Translations under genes and position numbers: made by a program | Source: Erwinia sp. E602 | GTDB taxonomy: Bacteria > Pseudomonadota > Gammaproteobacteria > Enterobacterales > Enterobacteriaceae | NCBI RefSeq assembly: GCF_018141005.1 | Contig: NZ_CP046582.1 | Location: 1,364,001 to 1,428,000 of the forward strand | Direction of reading: 5' to 3' | Length of the DNA: 64,000 bases | Part shown: positions 19,175 to 27,235 of the stretch, in pieces | How the letters are laid out: every line of letters begins with the position of its first letter | Numbering within the stretch: position 1 is the first letter of the stretch | Notes under the pieces: model-generated | What the model saw: the letters and a program-made list of their open reading frames with translations, nothing else | Database searches by the model: none | What the model was told of the DNA's origin: nothing

Positions 19175-20203
19175 TTATGGCATCTCTAATTCAGGCACCA
19201 CCGACATCCCCACGCGCAGCCGGGCCAGATCGGCTTGCCCTTGATCCAGAACGATTTTTACCGGCAGCCGCTGAACCACTTTGGTGTAATTCCCGGTGGC
19301 GTTGTCGGCGGTAATAGCGGCAAACGTCGAACCGGTGGCCGGCGCGATGCTGTCCACATGACCACGCAGGGTCACCCCCGGCAGCGCATCCACGATGATG
19401 CTAACCGGCTGCCCCTGGCTGACGTGCGCCAGCTGGGTTTCAAGGAAGTTTGCCAGCACGTAGCTCTGCTGCAATGGCACCACCGCCAGCATCCGCGTAC
19501 CGGCCGACACCCACGCTCCCTGACGCAGCGCGCGCTGGCCGACGGTACCGGCGATCGGCGCGGTAATGCGCGTATAGGAGAGGTTAAGTCTGGCCTGGTC
19601 GACGCTGGCGGTCGAGACGGCGATATCCGCCTGCGCCTGCTTCAGGCTGGCCTGCAGCACCGCCACCTCTTTACGGGCGGCCAGCGCGGCGGCCTGATAC
19701 TGCTTCACCTGAGCGGCGGCGCTGAGCATGGTCGAACTGGATTTCTGCTGCTCATCGGCGGTGGCGGTGCCGCTTTTCAACAGCTGACGGTAGCGCGCCG
19801 CGTTTTGCCCGGCATAGCTCAGCGAGGCCTGGCTGGCGCTGACCGCCGCTTCCGCCTGGGCGATGCTCGCCTGCTGCTGTTCCAGCTGCGCCTGCACGCT
19901 GCTCAGCTTCGCCTCGCTGACCTGCAGGCTGGCTTCGGCGGTTTCCAGCGCCACGCGGTAGTCGCGATCGTCCAGCGTGGCCAGCACGTCACCGGCCTGT
20001 ACCTGCTGGTTATCACGCACGTTGACCTCACGGATATAGCCGGAGATTTTCGGTGCCACCAGCGTGTAGTCGGCGCTGACCACCGCATCATCGGTGCGGT
20101 AGCTGTGACGGTTGACGGCGAGCCAGACCCACCACGCGGCCGCCAGCAAAATCAGCAGTAACAGAACGAGGAGGGCGGTGCGTTTCGCAGGTGTAAAGCT
20201 CAT
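19175..20203 (-). CDS. EmrA-like membrane fusion protein (HlyD family)
   Basis: 342 residues: an N-terminal membrane anchor (about 10-28), a biotinyl-lipoyl-like half motif (RTDDAVVSADYTLVAPKISGYI), and a long coiled-coil hairpin rich in Ala/Gln (about 75-200). Then comes the second half motif TRITAPIAGTVGQRALRQGAWV and a beta-barrel. This is the periplasmic adaptor of a drug efflux pump. Only two bases separate it from the upstream transporter gene, so they form an operon. The frame extends beyond ATG 20203 but that part overlaps the transporter gene. Substrates are unknown. Confidence 0.9.
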   Translation of the reverse strand: MSFTPAKRTALLVLLLLILLAAAWWVWLAVNRHSYRTDDAVVSADYTLVAPKISGYIREVNVRDNQQVQAGDVLATLDDRDYRVALETAEASLQVSEAKLSSVQAQLEQQQASIAQAEAAVSASQASLSYAGQNAARYRQLLKSGTATADEQQKSSSTMLSAAAQVKQYQAAALAARKEVAVLQASLKQAQADIAVSTASVDQARLNLSYTRITAPIAGTVGQRALRQGAWVSAGTRMLAVVPLQQSYVLANFLETQLAHVSQGQPVSIIVDALPGVTLRGHVDSIAPATGSTFAAITADNATGNYTKVVQRLPVKIVLDQGQADLARLRVGMSVVPELEMP

Positions 20204-20205
20204 TA

Positions 20206-21810
20206 TTATGTTCTCGCGGTTGGCATAACAGGGGATAAAAGGGTTTGTGGCGGCCAGACGCGCTTCGGCAGCCAGGCGGTCAGCAGCACCAGCAGCAGCG
20301 CGAAGCCGATAATCATCAGATAGGCGTCGCTGATGCTGAGGATCGTCGCCTGGTGCCTGAGCAGCGTGCTGAAGTGGCCAAGGTTTTCCGCGGAGCTCAC
20401 CGACCCGTCGGCCAGCAGCGGCCGCAGCGCGCTGGCGCTGTTGGCGTCTGCGGCGGTCAGCAGCCACGGGCGGTTACCCAGTCCGTCGACCAGCACCTGC
20501 GAGTGAAATTTCTCGCGATGGCTGAGAAAGTTCTCCACCAGGCTGCCGGCCGCCACGCTGGAAAAACCGCGCACGGTGTTAAACATCGCCGACGCAAACG
20601 GCCCTTCCGGCGGCTGTACCACGCTGGTGGCGCTCATCAGCACCGGCAGAATCAGCATCGGCTGGCCAAAGGCCTGCAGGCTCTGGATCAGCCAGAAGTT
20701 CTGCCGCGCCCAGTCGCCGGTCAGCTGGCTGCCCAGCAGGCAGGAGAGGATTATCAGCCCGGCACCGGCGGTCAGCACCCAGCGACAGTCGATCCAGCGC
20801 AGATTGAGCAGCGACGCCACCAGCGGCGCAATCAGCAGCTGCGGCAGGCCAATGGTCAGCGCCAGTGGGGCAAACTCCGCGCTGCGGAAGCCGGCCACCT
20901 GGCCAAAATAGGCGGAAGGCAGCGCAGAACCGGACAGCGACACCATCAGCACCCCGGCCAGCACCAGCAGGCCGTGGGTGAGATTTTTCCGCGCCAGCAT
21001 CTGCAGCTTAAACAGCGGCAGCGGGTGGAACCATTCGTTAATAAAGAACACCAGCAGCAGCGCCAGCGAGGCCAGCAACATGCCGCTAATCAGCGGCGAA
21101 TCCCACCACTCCAGCCGCTCCCCCTGGGTGAGTGACAACACCAGCAGGGCGATGCCGCTGCAGCCGGTCAGCGCGCCCAGCCAGTCGGCCTGACGAAAGC
21201 GCTCCAGCCGCAATGGATCCTGCGGGATGCCCCAGCCGACCAGCAGCGCGGCAATCAGGCACGGCGGGATCACCTGCCAGAAAGTGAACTGCCAGCCGAC
21301 CGAGTCGGTCCACAGCGCCGCCAGCGAAGTGGCCATATTCGGGCCGAAGGTGGCGGTCAGCGCATAGGCCGCCAGGCCATACAGCTTGATGGTCGGCGGC
21401 AGAAAGCGCAGGGCGACCGTCATCAGCATCGGCGGCAGCGCGCCGCCAGACAGACCCTGCACCACCCGCAGGCCGATAAACAGCGTCGGGTTAACCACCA
21501 GCGGCTGCAACGCGGCCAGCAGCGCAAATGCCAGCGTGATTACCAGCGTAAAACGACGCAGGGAAAAGGTCACCGCCAGCCAGGGTGCCAGCATCATCAT
21601 CGCCACTTCGGCGGCCTGGTAGGCCGAGGTGATCCAGCTGCCGGCGTCATAGTCGATGCCGATCGCCGCACGGATATCGGCCAGAGCAATGTCGGTGACG
21701 CGATCGTTTAAGCCGGAACAGAGCGTCGCCATCAGCACGCCGACCAGCCCCAGCGCCAGGCGAAGCGAAAAGGGATGCGGCGGCGGCAGCACCGCGGGCT
21801 GGGGATTCAT
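20206..21810 (-). CDS. EmrB-like MFS efflux transporter (DHA2 family)
   Basis: 534 residues, 14 predicted membrane helices. The DHA2 features include an Asp in helix 1 (LNDRVTDIALADIRAAIG), the helix 2-3 region with a WITSAYQAAEVAMM segment, and the motif C-like RVVQGLSGGALPPMLMTVALRFLP. It exports drugs or organic anions by proton antiport, probably through the adjacent adaptor and an outer-membrane channel encoded elsewhere. It is divergent from the IclR-type gene, whose product is the likely regulator because palindromic sites fill the spacer. Confidence 0.9.
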   Translation of the reverse strand: MNPQPAVLPPPHPFSLRLALGLVGVLMATLCSGLNDRVTDIALADIRAAIGIDYDAGSWITSAYQAAEVAMMMLAPWLAVTFSLRRFTLVITLAFALLAALQPLVVNPTLFIGLRVVQGLSGGALPPMLMTVALRFLPPTIKLYGLAAYALTATFGPNMATSLAALWTDSVGWQFTFWQVIPPCLIAALLVGWGIPQDPLRLERFRQADWLGALTGCSGIALLVLSLTQGERLEWWDSPLISGMLLASLALLLVFFINEWFHPLPLFKLQMLARKNLTHGLLVLAGVLMVSLSGSALPSAYFGQVAGFRSAEFAPLALTIGLPQLLIAPLVASLLNLRWIDCRWVLTAGAGLIILSCLLGSQLTGDWARQNFWLIQSLQAFGQPMLILPVLMSATSVVQPPEGPFASAMFNTVRGFSSVAAGSLVENFLSHREKFHSQVLVDGLGNRPWLLTAADANSASALRPLLADGSVSSAENLGHFSTLLRHQATILSISDAYLMIIGFALLLVLLTAWLPKRVWPPQTLLSPVMPTART

Positions 21811-21836
21811 AGCAGGACTCCGAAATTTTCATTATC

Positions 21837-21895
21837 GATGCAATGTATTGCATCGTGATACATTGGTCGTGAATATTACAGCGTGATTCGCTGTA
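21837..21895. promoter_or_regulatory. Clustered palindromic operators between the efflux operon and the iclR-type gene
   Basis: Three inverted repeats overlap or abut: GATGCAAT-GT-ATTGCATC (21837-21854), CAATGTA-N11-TACATTG (21841-21865) and TACAGCG-TGATT-CGCTGTA (21877-21895). All lie in the 163-bp divergent spacer and are the natural candidates for binding by the IclR-type regulator. Confidence 0.7.
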
Positions 21896-21973
21896 TTGCA
21901 ATGTGGTACAGCGTGTCCGGACGTGCATTTAGTGGTAAAGTGGGCTGCGATAGCAAGGAAAGAGACTTTTTTT

Positions 21974-22759
21974 ATGGCTGAATCTGCACAGTGCCGCGAT
22001 GATGATAAGACCAGTGGAATTCAGGTCATCAGCCGCGCGGCCAGAATTCTTGATGCGCTGGGCGCGACACCGAACGGCATGAGCCTCGGTGAGATCGCTC
22101 AGGAAGTTGATTTACCGCGTTCCACCGTGCAGCGCATCGTCAGCGCGCTGGATTCGGTGCAGCTGGTGCGCAGCAACGGTACTGCCGGTGGCGTGCGTCT
22201 CGGCCCGGCGCTGCTGCGCCTGATTGCCAGCGTGCATACCGACGTGGTGGCCATTGCCCAGCCGTGGCTGCAGGCGCTCTCTGATGCTACCGGCGAAACG
22301 GTGTCGCTGGCCAGGGCCAGCGGCCTGCAGCTGGCGATCGTGCATTACGTGGTCGCCGACCGCGAACTGCGGGTGGTGCCGCGTATCGGCATGAATCTGC
22401 CCCTGTACAGCACCTCCGGTGGCCGGGCGCTGCTGGCGCTGGAAGATGACGCCGCCGCGCGTCAGCTGGTTGGTGAAGCCTACGAGGCGATGACCGACCT
22501 GACGGTGCGCGACTTCCCGGCGCTTACCGCTCACCTGGCGGAAATCCGCCGTACCGGTCTGGCCTATGACCGCGGCGAAACGCTGGAAGGTATCTCCACC
22601 ATGGCGGTGGCCATCGATACCATCCTCGGGCGCTTTTCCATCAGCCTGCTGATCCCCGGCGCGCGTTTCGCGCAGCATGAAGCGCGTAACCGCGCCGAAA
22701 TTCTCAAATGCAAACTGGCGCTGATTGACGAAATCGGCAAAGCCGCTTTACGGGATTAA
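21974..22759 (+). CDS. IclR-family transcriptional regulator
   Basis: 261 residues. The winged helix-turn-helix lies at about 17-75 (GIQVISRAARILDALG, EIAQEVDLPRSTVQRIVSAL). The IclR effector domain follows (about 90-255), with LSDATGETVSLA, the conserved MNLPLYSTSGGRALLA, and GLAYDRGETLEGISTMAVAI. IclR proteins bind small carboxylates or aromatics. The start MAESAQCRDDD at 21974 is preferred over an upstream in-frame codon. It probably represses the divergent efflux pair. The usp gene follows 10 bp downstream. Confidence 0.9.
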   Translation: MAESAQCRDDDKTSGIQVISRAARILDALGATPNGMSLGEIAQEVDLPRSTVQRIVSALDSVQLVRSNGTAGGVRLGPALLRLIASVHTDVVAIAQPWLQALSDATGETVSLARASGLQLAIVHYVVADRELRVVPRIGMNLPLYSTSGGRALLALEDDAAARQLVGEAYEAMTDLTVRDFPALTAHLAEIRRTGLAYDRGETLEGISTMAVAIDTILGRFSISLLIPGARFAQHEARNRAEILKCKLALIDEIGKAALRD

Positions 22760-22769
22760 GGAGAGGGAT

Positions 22770-23219
22770 ATGAAAACGTTACTGGTCGCCGTTGATAATT
22801 CGCCGGCGGTGCGCAAGGTGGTTTCGCTGGCGGCTGAACAGGCGCTGGCGCAGCAGGCGAGGGTGGTCGTGCTGTGCTGCGTGGATGCCAGCTATGCGGT
22901 AAGCGGCATCAACGAAATTGAAGCCGGTGAAGATCCTGGCGACTTCAGCCTGGCCCAGGACGAGCAGAACACCGCTGAATCGGTGGTGCGTGGTGCGCTG
23001 GCCGAACTGCAGCGCGCCGGGATCAACGCCCGTGGTCGCGTGGTCGCCGGTGAGTCTGCGGATACTATCGTCGCGCAGGCGCGGCTGCTTGATGCAACGA
23101 TGATTATCATGGGCCGCCGCCACCTCTCGCCGTTTAACCGCCTGTTAAAAGGCTCGTGCAGCGCGGCGGTGATCGAACGCGCCGGCTGCCCGGTGCTGAT
23201 TGACGTCCGCGCGGACTAA
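22770..23219 (+). CDS. Universal stress protein (UspA family)
   Basis: 149 residues with the Usp alpha/beta fold: strand-1 MKTLLVAVDNSPAVRKVV and the C-terminal nucleotide-binding segment MGRRHLSPFNRLLKGSCSAA, an altered G-x2-G-x9-G-S motif in which the second Gly is replaced. ATP binding is therefore uncertain. An AAGGAGAGGG site lies just upstream, and the 10-bp distance from the IclR-type gene indicates cotranscription. Confidence 0.88.
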   Translation: MKTLLVAVDNSPAVRKVVSLAAEQALAQQARVVVLCCVDASYAVSGINEIEAGEDPGDFSLAQDEQNTAESVVRGALAELQRAGINARGRVVAGESADTIVAQARLLDATMIIMGRRHLSPFNRLLKGSCSAAVIERAGCPVLIDVRAD

Positions 23220-23270
23220 CCCTCACTCTCCGGGCCTGCCCAAACGGCGGCCCGGCTCAGGATATTTTTT

Positions 23271-24077
23271 GTGAATCATTACGCAATCCCCGTTTCACTC
23301 CTCAGTGCGGCAATCTGGCTGCTGCTGGTGTTCTGGCTGCTGAAACGCGCCAGAATAAGCCGTATCGCGGCGCTGCTGCTGGCGGTGTTACCGCTACTGG
23401 CGGGTAATCTGCTGTTTTACGGCTGGCTGCAGCCCCAGCAGCAGCGGGCCGTCGCGATCGCCGATGCGCAGGCGCGGCTTGCCACGCAGCCGGTGTGGCG
23501 GATTATCAAAGTACAGCAGCCTGCGCTTTGGCAGCAGGCGAACGAGCAGCTGGTCAGCCAGCTGCGCGCCGGGGTGCAGGAGAAACAGGCGACTGACGGC
23601 CTGCGTCCGCTGATGGCCGAGTTGCTGAACCAGCGCGTCAACGACGCGCGTGATGAAGATCTGCTGCGCTATATGCAGGTGGTGCTGGAAGAGATGCAGC
23701 AGTTTAAACAGTCCGGCTCCGGGCTGTGCTTCCGTTACCTGTTCCCGCAGGTTGAGGGGGGCGTCAGCGTGGCGGAGGTGTTACCCGCCGGGCTGGTGGC
23801 CCGGGAGATGCGGGCAATGGACAGCCTGCTGGCCAACAGCCAGGCTGGGCAGCCTTTCGATGCGTCGCTGGGGCGCAGCCAGCTGCAGACGGTGGTGGCA
23901 AAACTCTATTCGCGCTGGGGCAGCGATCTGCAAACGCTGAACGCACCGGCGGAAGCGGATGTGGATCGGGGTAAGTTATGCGACATGACCATCGACCTTT
24001 ATCAGTCGGTTCTGGCACTTCCTGGTAAAGATGCCGCCAGTGTTTTACGTATAATTATTAGCGGAACAGGTAGTTGA
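23271..24077 (+). CDS. Hypothetical two-helix inner-membrane protein
   Basis: 268 residues from a GTG start. Two hydrophobic segments (about 5-24 and 33-52) with a short positively charged loop KRARISRIA between them are followed by a soluble, Gln/Leu-rich helical domain that begins WLQPQQQRAVAIADAQ. The two cysteines (Cys152, in GSGLCFRYLFPQ, and one in GKLCDMTIDLYQ) are widely spaced. I do not recognise the family. It lies 51 bp after usp on the same strand and may be part of that transcript. Confidence 0.75.
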   Translation: MNHYAIPVSLLSAAIWLLLVFWLLKRARISRIAALLLAVLPLLAGNLLFYGWLQPQQQRAVAIADAQARLATQPVWRIIKVQQPALWQQANEQLVSQLRAGVQEKQATDGLRPLMAELLNQRVNDARDEDLLRYMQVVLEEMQQFKQSGSGLCFRYLFPQVEGGVSVAEVLPAGLVAREMRAMDSLLANSQAGQPFDASLGRSQLQTVVAKLYSRWGSDLQTLNAPAEADVDRGKLCDMTIDLYQSVLALPGKDAASVLRIIISGTGS

Positions 24078-24081
24078 TTCC

Positions 24082-24106
24082 AAAAAAAAGCCCGCTCGCC
24101 GCGGGC
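24082..24106 (-). terminator. Orphan leftward intrinsic terminator (possible sRNA 3' end)
   Basis: Read leftwards, GCCCGC-GGCGA-GCGGGC is followed by T8, a very strong terminator. No annotated leftward gene precedes it; the 24111-24240 segment upstream is U-rich just before the hairpin. It may end an untranslated small RNA or block antisense transcription into the 3' end of the neighbouring gene. Confidence 0.7.
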
Positions 24107-24381
24107 ATAAAACAGTCTAATTTTAGTAACAAACCTTGGTGTTGTGCAGACAACTCGCGATGTCTGAGTGCATAGTCGCACCGCAGCGCGGATAACGCTA
24201 AACGTCTTCCCGAATCAATTCCATCGGTAAAATTTTGCATTGCTTATCTTTTATCCGGCACAGGGCGGATTGCCGCGTGCGTGCCACGCCGGTGAAAGGT
24301 AAAGGAGTGCAAATAGGCCATTGTCTGATAGGCGCAGAAGACCGGGTTGTTATCATGTTGCACTGCAAGAGGGGAGCCATG

Positions 24382-24663
24382 ATGAAAAAATGTATTACGT
24401 CCGCGCTGGCACTGTTATTACTCAGCGGTTGTACCGCCAGTAAGCCCGGCGCATTTGAAAAAGTGGATGAAGATCCGGCGGTAAATACCGTGCAGTATCG
24501 TTTTGACCCGCAGAAGGTGAATCGTACGGCGATGACGCAGGACGTTGAACGTTATTGCAGCGACCGCGGATTTGATAAGGTTGAAGCGCTGAATCCTCAA
24601 GAGAGCAACGTGCCCGGGCTGATGAAAGCCTGGTATCAGTGCAACTATCAGATAAAAAGTTAA
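24382..24663 (+). CDS. Small lipoprotein, unknown function
   Basis: 93 residues. The signal peptide MKKCITSALALLLLSGC ends in a lipobox (LLSGC), so the mature protein starts at Cys17 and is lipidated. The mature part is small and soluble with two cysteines (RYCSDRGF and WYQCNYQI) that could form a disulfide. GGAG lies five bases before the second ATG, which decides the start over the ATG three bases earlier. It is a monocistron with its own terminator. The family is not recognised. Confidence 0.8.
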   Translation: MKKCITSALALLLLSGCTASKPGAFEKVDEDPAVNTVQYRFDPQKVNRTAMTQDVERYCSDRGFDKVEALNPQESNVPGLMKAWYQCNYQIKS

Positions 24664-24671
24664 AATAAGCA

Positions 24672-24699
24672 GGGCGGGGAAATCCCCGCCCAATTTTTT
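24672..24699 (+). terminator. Terminator of the small lipoprotein gene
   Basis: GGGCGGGGA-AA-TCCCCGCCC followed by AATTTTTT starts 9 bp beyond the stop codon. Confidence 0.9.
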
Positions 24700-24768
24700 A
24701 CTGCCTTTTTTTATTATTGCCGTGTGCAGGCTTTGCCCGCGTCGGGTGAATGACTCACCCGGAAATCC

Positions 24769-24960
24769 TTAGCGGTGCCAGCCGCCGCGCGGGCCACCAC
24801 CATGATGTCCGCCCCCGTGCCAGCCACCGCCACCGCCGTGCCAGCCACCGCCACCGCCGTGCCAGCCGCCACCGCCGCCGTGGTGAGGCGGGGCAACAAT
24901 ACAGCCGCTGAGCATCACTACCAGTGCCAGAACAGAGGTCGCTTTGATTATATTTTTCAT
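24769..24960 (-). CDS. Gly/His-rich small lipoprotein
   Basis: 63 residues. The lipoprotein signal MKNIIKATSVLALVVMLSGC has a clear lipobox (MLSGC). The mature part is about 43 residues of Gly, His and Trp, with GGGGGWH repeated three times. An AGGAG site stands before ATG 24960. Such His/Trp-rich short lipoproteins are plausible surface metal binders, but no function is known to me. Confidence 0.75.
   Translation of the reverse strand: MKNIIKATSVLALVVMLSGCIVAPPHHGGGGGWHGGGGGWHGGGGGWHGGGHHGGGPRGGWHR
24817..24879. repeat. 21-bp in-frame tandem repeat in the Gly/His-rich lipoprotein gene
   Basis: Three 21-bp units (two identical, the third with a few substitutions) encode the GGGGGWH heptapeptide. 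Unit number can change without shifting the frame. Confidence 0.85.
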
Positions 24961-25229
24961 GATACTTCTCCTGCGCTTTTGCAATGAATACAAGATTACG
25001 CCAGGAAAGTGGAGGAATAATGCAGCGAGTGTCGAGTTACTGGAAAAGGTATTTCAAAATAATTCAGCAGAAGGGCATTGAAAAGGAAAGGTAGGATTGT
25101 TGAATAAGAATAAGATGAAAGCAGTGAGCCGGTGGTGAGAATAATCCCAAATAGCAGCGGTCGTCAACTAAAACCCTTTATGCCGCAGGACGAAATAAGC
25201 CCGCACCGTAAACGATGCGGGCGGGAAAA

Positions 25230-26462
25230 TTACTGAGCGCGGGCATGCTGCAATTCAGCACGCTCCTCCACCGGTTTATGCGGCAGGCGGATGGTGGCAG
25301 ACATCAGCAGTGAGATTACCAGCAGCGCCATAATCAGGCTGAAGGTGACCGTAAAGCCGCCAAACAGCGAGGCGATCAGCGAGCCGAGCACGCTGCCGAT
25401 ACCAAACCCGAGGTAGAGCAGGCCGTAGTTTTTAGTCAGATTATTCAGGCCAAAGAAGTCACTGACCAGGGAAGGGTAAACGGTAATGGTGCCGCCAAAG
25501 CTGAACGCCACGCAGGCCACGGCGATAAAGAAGCGCGTTTCATTCATCTGGCCGAACAGCAGGATGCTCATCCCGGCCAGCGACACCACCTGCGCAATGC
25601 TGATCACCCGGATACGCGCCATCTTATCTGACAGAACCCCGAGCACCAGGCGGCCGCTGAGGTTGGCAATGGCGATAATGGTCACCGCGCTGGCGGCAGT
25701 AGCGGCGCTCAGGTGCACCAGGCTTTCACCAATATCCTTCGCTACGCCGATCACATACAGGCCGCTCATGCAGGCGGTCAGGAACATCAGCGCCAGCATC
25801 CAGTACTGCGGGGTGCGCACCGACTCGGCCAGCGAGTAATCCCGTGCGGTATGTGCCAGGCTGGTGCTGGCCTTCAGCTTCGGTGCTTCGGTCATCAGCA
25901 GCGCGCCGCAAACGATCAGGGTCATCGCCATCGCGCCCCAGATCATAAAGGTGGTCTCCAGGCTGAAAACGCTGAGCAGATAGCTGCAGATAAACTTAAA
26001 GCCGAGGCTGCCAAGACCGTAGGCACCGATAGCGCAGGCGGAGATCATCCCTTTGCGTTCCGGGAACCACTTCACGCAGTTGGAGAGCGTCATCAGATAC
26101 CCCGCACCGTCGGCCAGCCCTACCAGTACCCCGGCGCTGATATAGAGCATCCACAGACTATTTGCCTGGGAGGTCAGCATCAGGCCGATCGCCATCAGCA
26201 CCCCGGCCCCGATAGTGACGTTACGCACGCCAAAACGCTCCTGCAGCTTGCCGGCCAGCGAAGAGGCGACGGCCAGGCCGAGGCTCAGCAGGCCAAAGGC
26301 CAGCGCCACCTGGCTGACCGTGGAGTCCAGCTTCTGCGACAGCTGGCCGTTAAACAGGCTCCAGGTGTACACCGAACCCAGCGCAAACTGGGTGATGATG
26401 GTGCCGCACAGGGTAAACCAGCGGGTGCGGTTGCTGCCAGGGCGTGGGGTTGATCGACTCAT
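25230..26462 (-). CDS. yhjX: MFS transporter YhjX (OFA family), PyrSR target
   Basis: 410 residues, 12 helices, oxalate/formate antiporter branch of the MFS. The match to E. coli YhjX is close throughout, e.g. TIITQFALGSVYTWSLFNG, LADGAGYLMTLSNCVKWFPE, TACMSGLYVIGVAKDIGES and FFGLNNLTKNYGLLYLGFG. In E. coli yhjX is the main target of the YpdAB (PyrSR) pyruvate system; the transported compound is debated. Start at MSRSTPRPGSN (26462), with GGGAG seven bases upstream. The PyrR direct repeat lies 70 bp before it. Confidence 0.92.
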   Translation of the reverse strand: MSRSTPRPGSNRTRWFTLCGTIITQFALGSVYTWSLFNGQLSQKLDSTVSQVALAFGLLSLGLAVASSLAGKLQERFGVRNVTIGAGVLMAIGLMLTSQANSLWMLYISAGVLVGLADGAGYLMTLSNCVKWFPERKGMISACAIGAYGLGSLGFKFICSYLLSVFSLETTFMIWGAMAMTLIVCGALLMTEAPKLKASTSLAHTARDYSLAESVRTPQYWMLALMFLTACMSGLYVIGVAKDIGESLVHLSAATAASAVTIIAIANLSGRLVLGVLSDKMARIRVISIAQVVSLAGMSILLFGQMNETRFFIAVACVAFSFGGTITVYPSLVSDFFGLNNLTKNYGLLYLGFGIGSVLGSLIASLFGGFTVTFSLIMALLVISLLMSATIRLPHKPVEERAELQHARAQ

Positions 26463-26531
26463 GGGTTTCTCCCGGGGAAAATTAAAAAACTTCACTGGGG
26501 CCATGATAAAGCGCCGTTTGCCGCGGACGGC

Positions 26532-26562
26532 TGCAGACGGCATGAAATGCCGTGGTGAGGGA
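26532..26562 (-). promoter_or_regulatory. PyrR (YpdB) binding direct repeat upstream of yhjX
   Basis: Read on the yhjX strand: TGCATTTCAT, an 11-base spacer, then GGCATTTCAT. The motif published for E. coli YpdB at yhjX is two GGCATTTCAT units with an 11-bp spacer, so this site differs from it at one base. A possible -10, TATCAT, lies at 26508-26503. The remainder of the 26463-26802 spacer shows nothing else specific. Confidence 0.85.
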
Positions 26563-26802
26563 ATGAAATGCATATTTGGCACCATGAATGACATTGACCG
26601 TTTTTTTCGCTACCGCAGCCTGTGGGTAATAGTTTGATCTGCATCAATTTATTGAAAAAGCTAAAGCTTTCCCCACCCCCGGCCGATGATCTCTTTTGCA
26701 GATTGCGCATAAGGCGCTGCGCAAAAGGCCATTACAACAACTTATAAGCCTTTTACTTATCTCTGATCGGGTGTTTTCACTTTCATTAGCAAGGAAATCA
26801 TT

Positions 26803-27058
26803 ATGTCGTGGGTGCCGGTTCGTTTATCAGGGAAATTAACTGCAGGCGGGGTTCTGATGCTGCTGCTGACCCTGCTTATTGTCTGGCTGGCGATGGTGCT
26901 GCGCGGTCAGCCGCGGGTCACCGATGCCAGCAACCGGTTGATTGAGCAGAGCGGGCAGAACATCGTCGGCCAGCTTAACCAGCAGCTGCTGCGGATTGAG
27001 GGGGAAGCGGTGAGCCTCACAGCTGGCAGAGGATATCGCGGTATTTAAAGTCGCGTAA
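26803..27058 (+). pseudogene. N-terminal remnant of a membrane sensor protein
   Basis: A good AAGGAAA site and ATG open a frame with one membrane helix (LTAGGVLMLLLTLLIVWLAM) and the start of a periplasmic helical region (RLIEQSGQNIVGQLNQQL). The frame goes off after EGEAVSL, whereas the next frame reads QLAEDIAVFKVA and stops at 27058. The layout matches the start of a chemoreceptor or other sensor with a periplasmic ligand domain; everything after about 85 codons is gone. Frameshift and truncation make a functional product unlikely. Confidence 0.6.
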
Positions 27059-27095
27059 ACAGGTTGGATAAATGAGTAACCTGTATTAATAACAT

Positions 27096-27119
27096 CCCCG
27101 CGTAACAGCGGGGTTTTTT
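27096..27119 (+). terminator. Intrinsic terminator
   Basis: CCCCGC-GTAACA-GCGGGG followed by T6, 38 bp beyond the end of the sensor remnant. It isolates the next two genes from upstream transcription. Confidence 0.85.
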
Positions 27120-27235
27120 ATGCAATAAATGAAAATCAAAATCTATTTTGCGTGCAGTGTCGTAAATAATTTTTTTTCGGGTTTGAAAAATCAGTGCGGG
27201 TGGTAGGGTGGCTTTTTAGCGCGCTGAGGTGAAGG

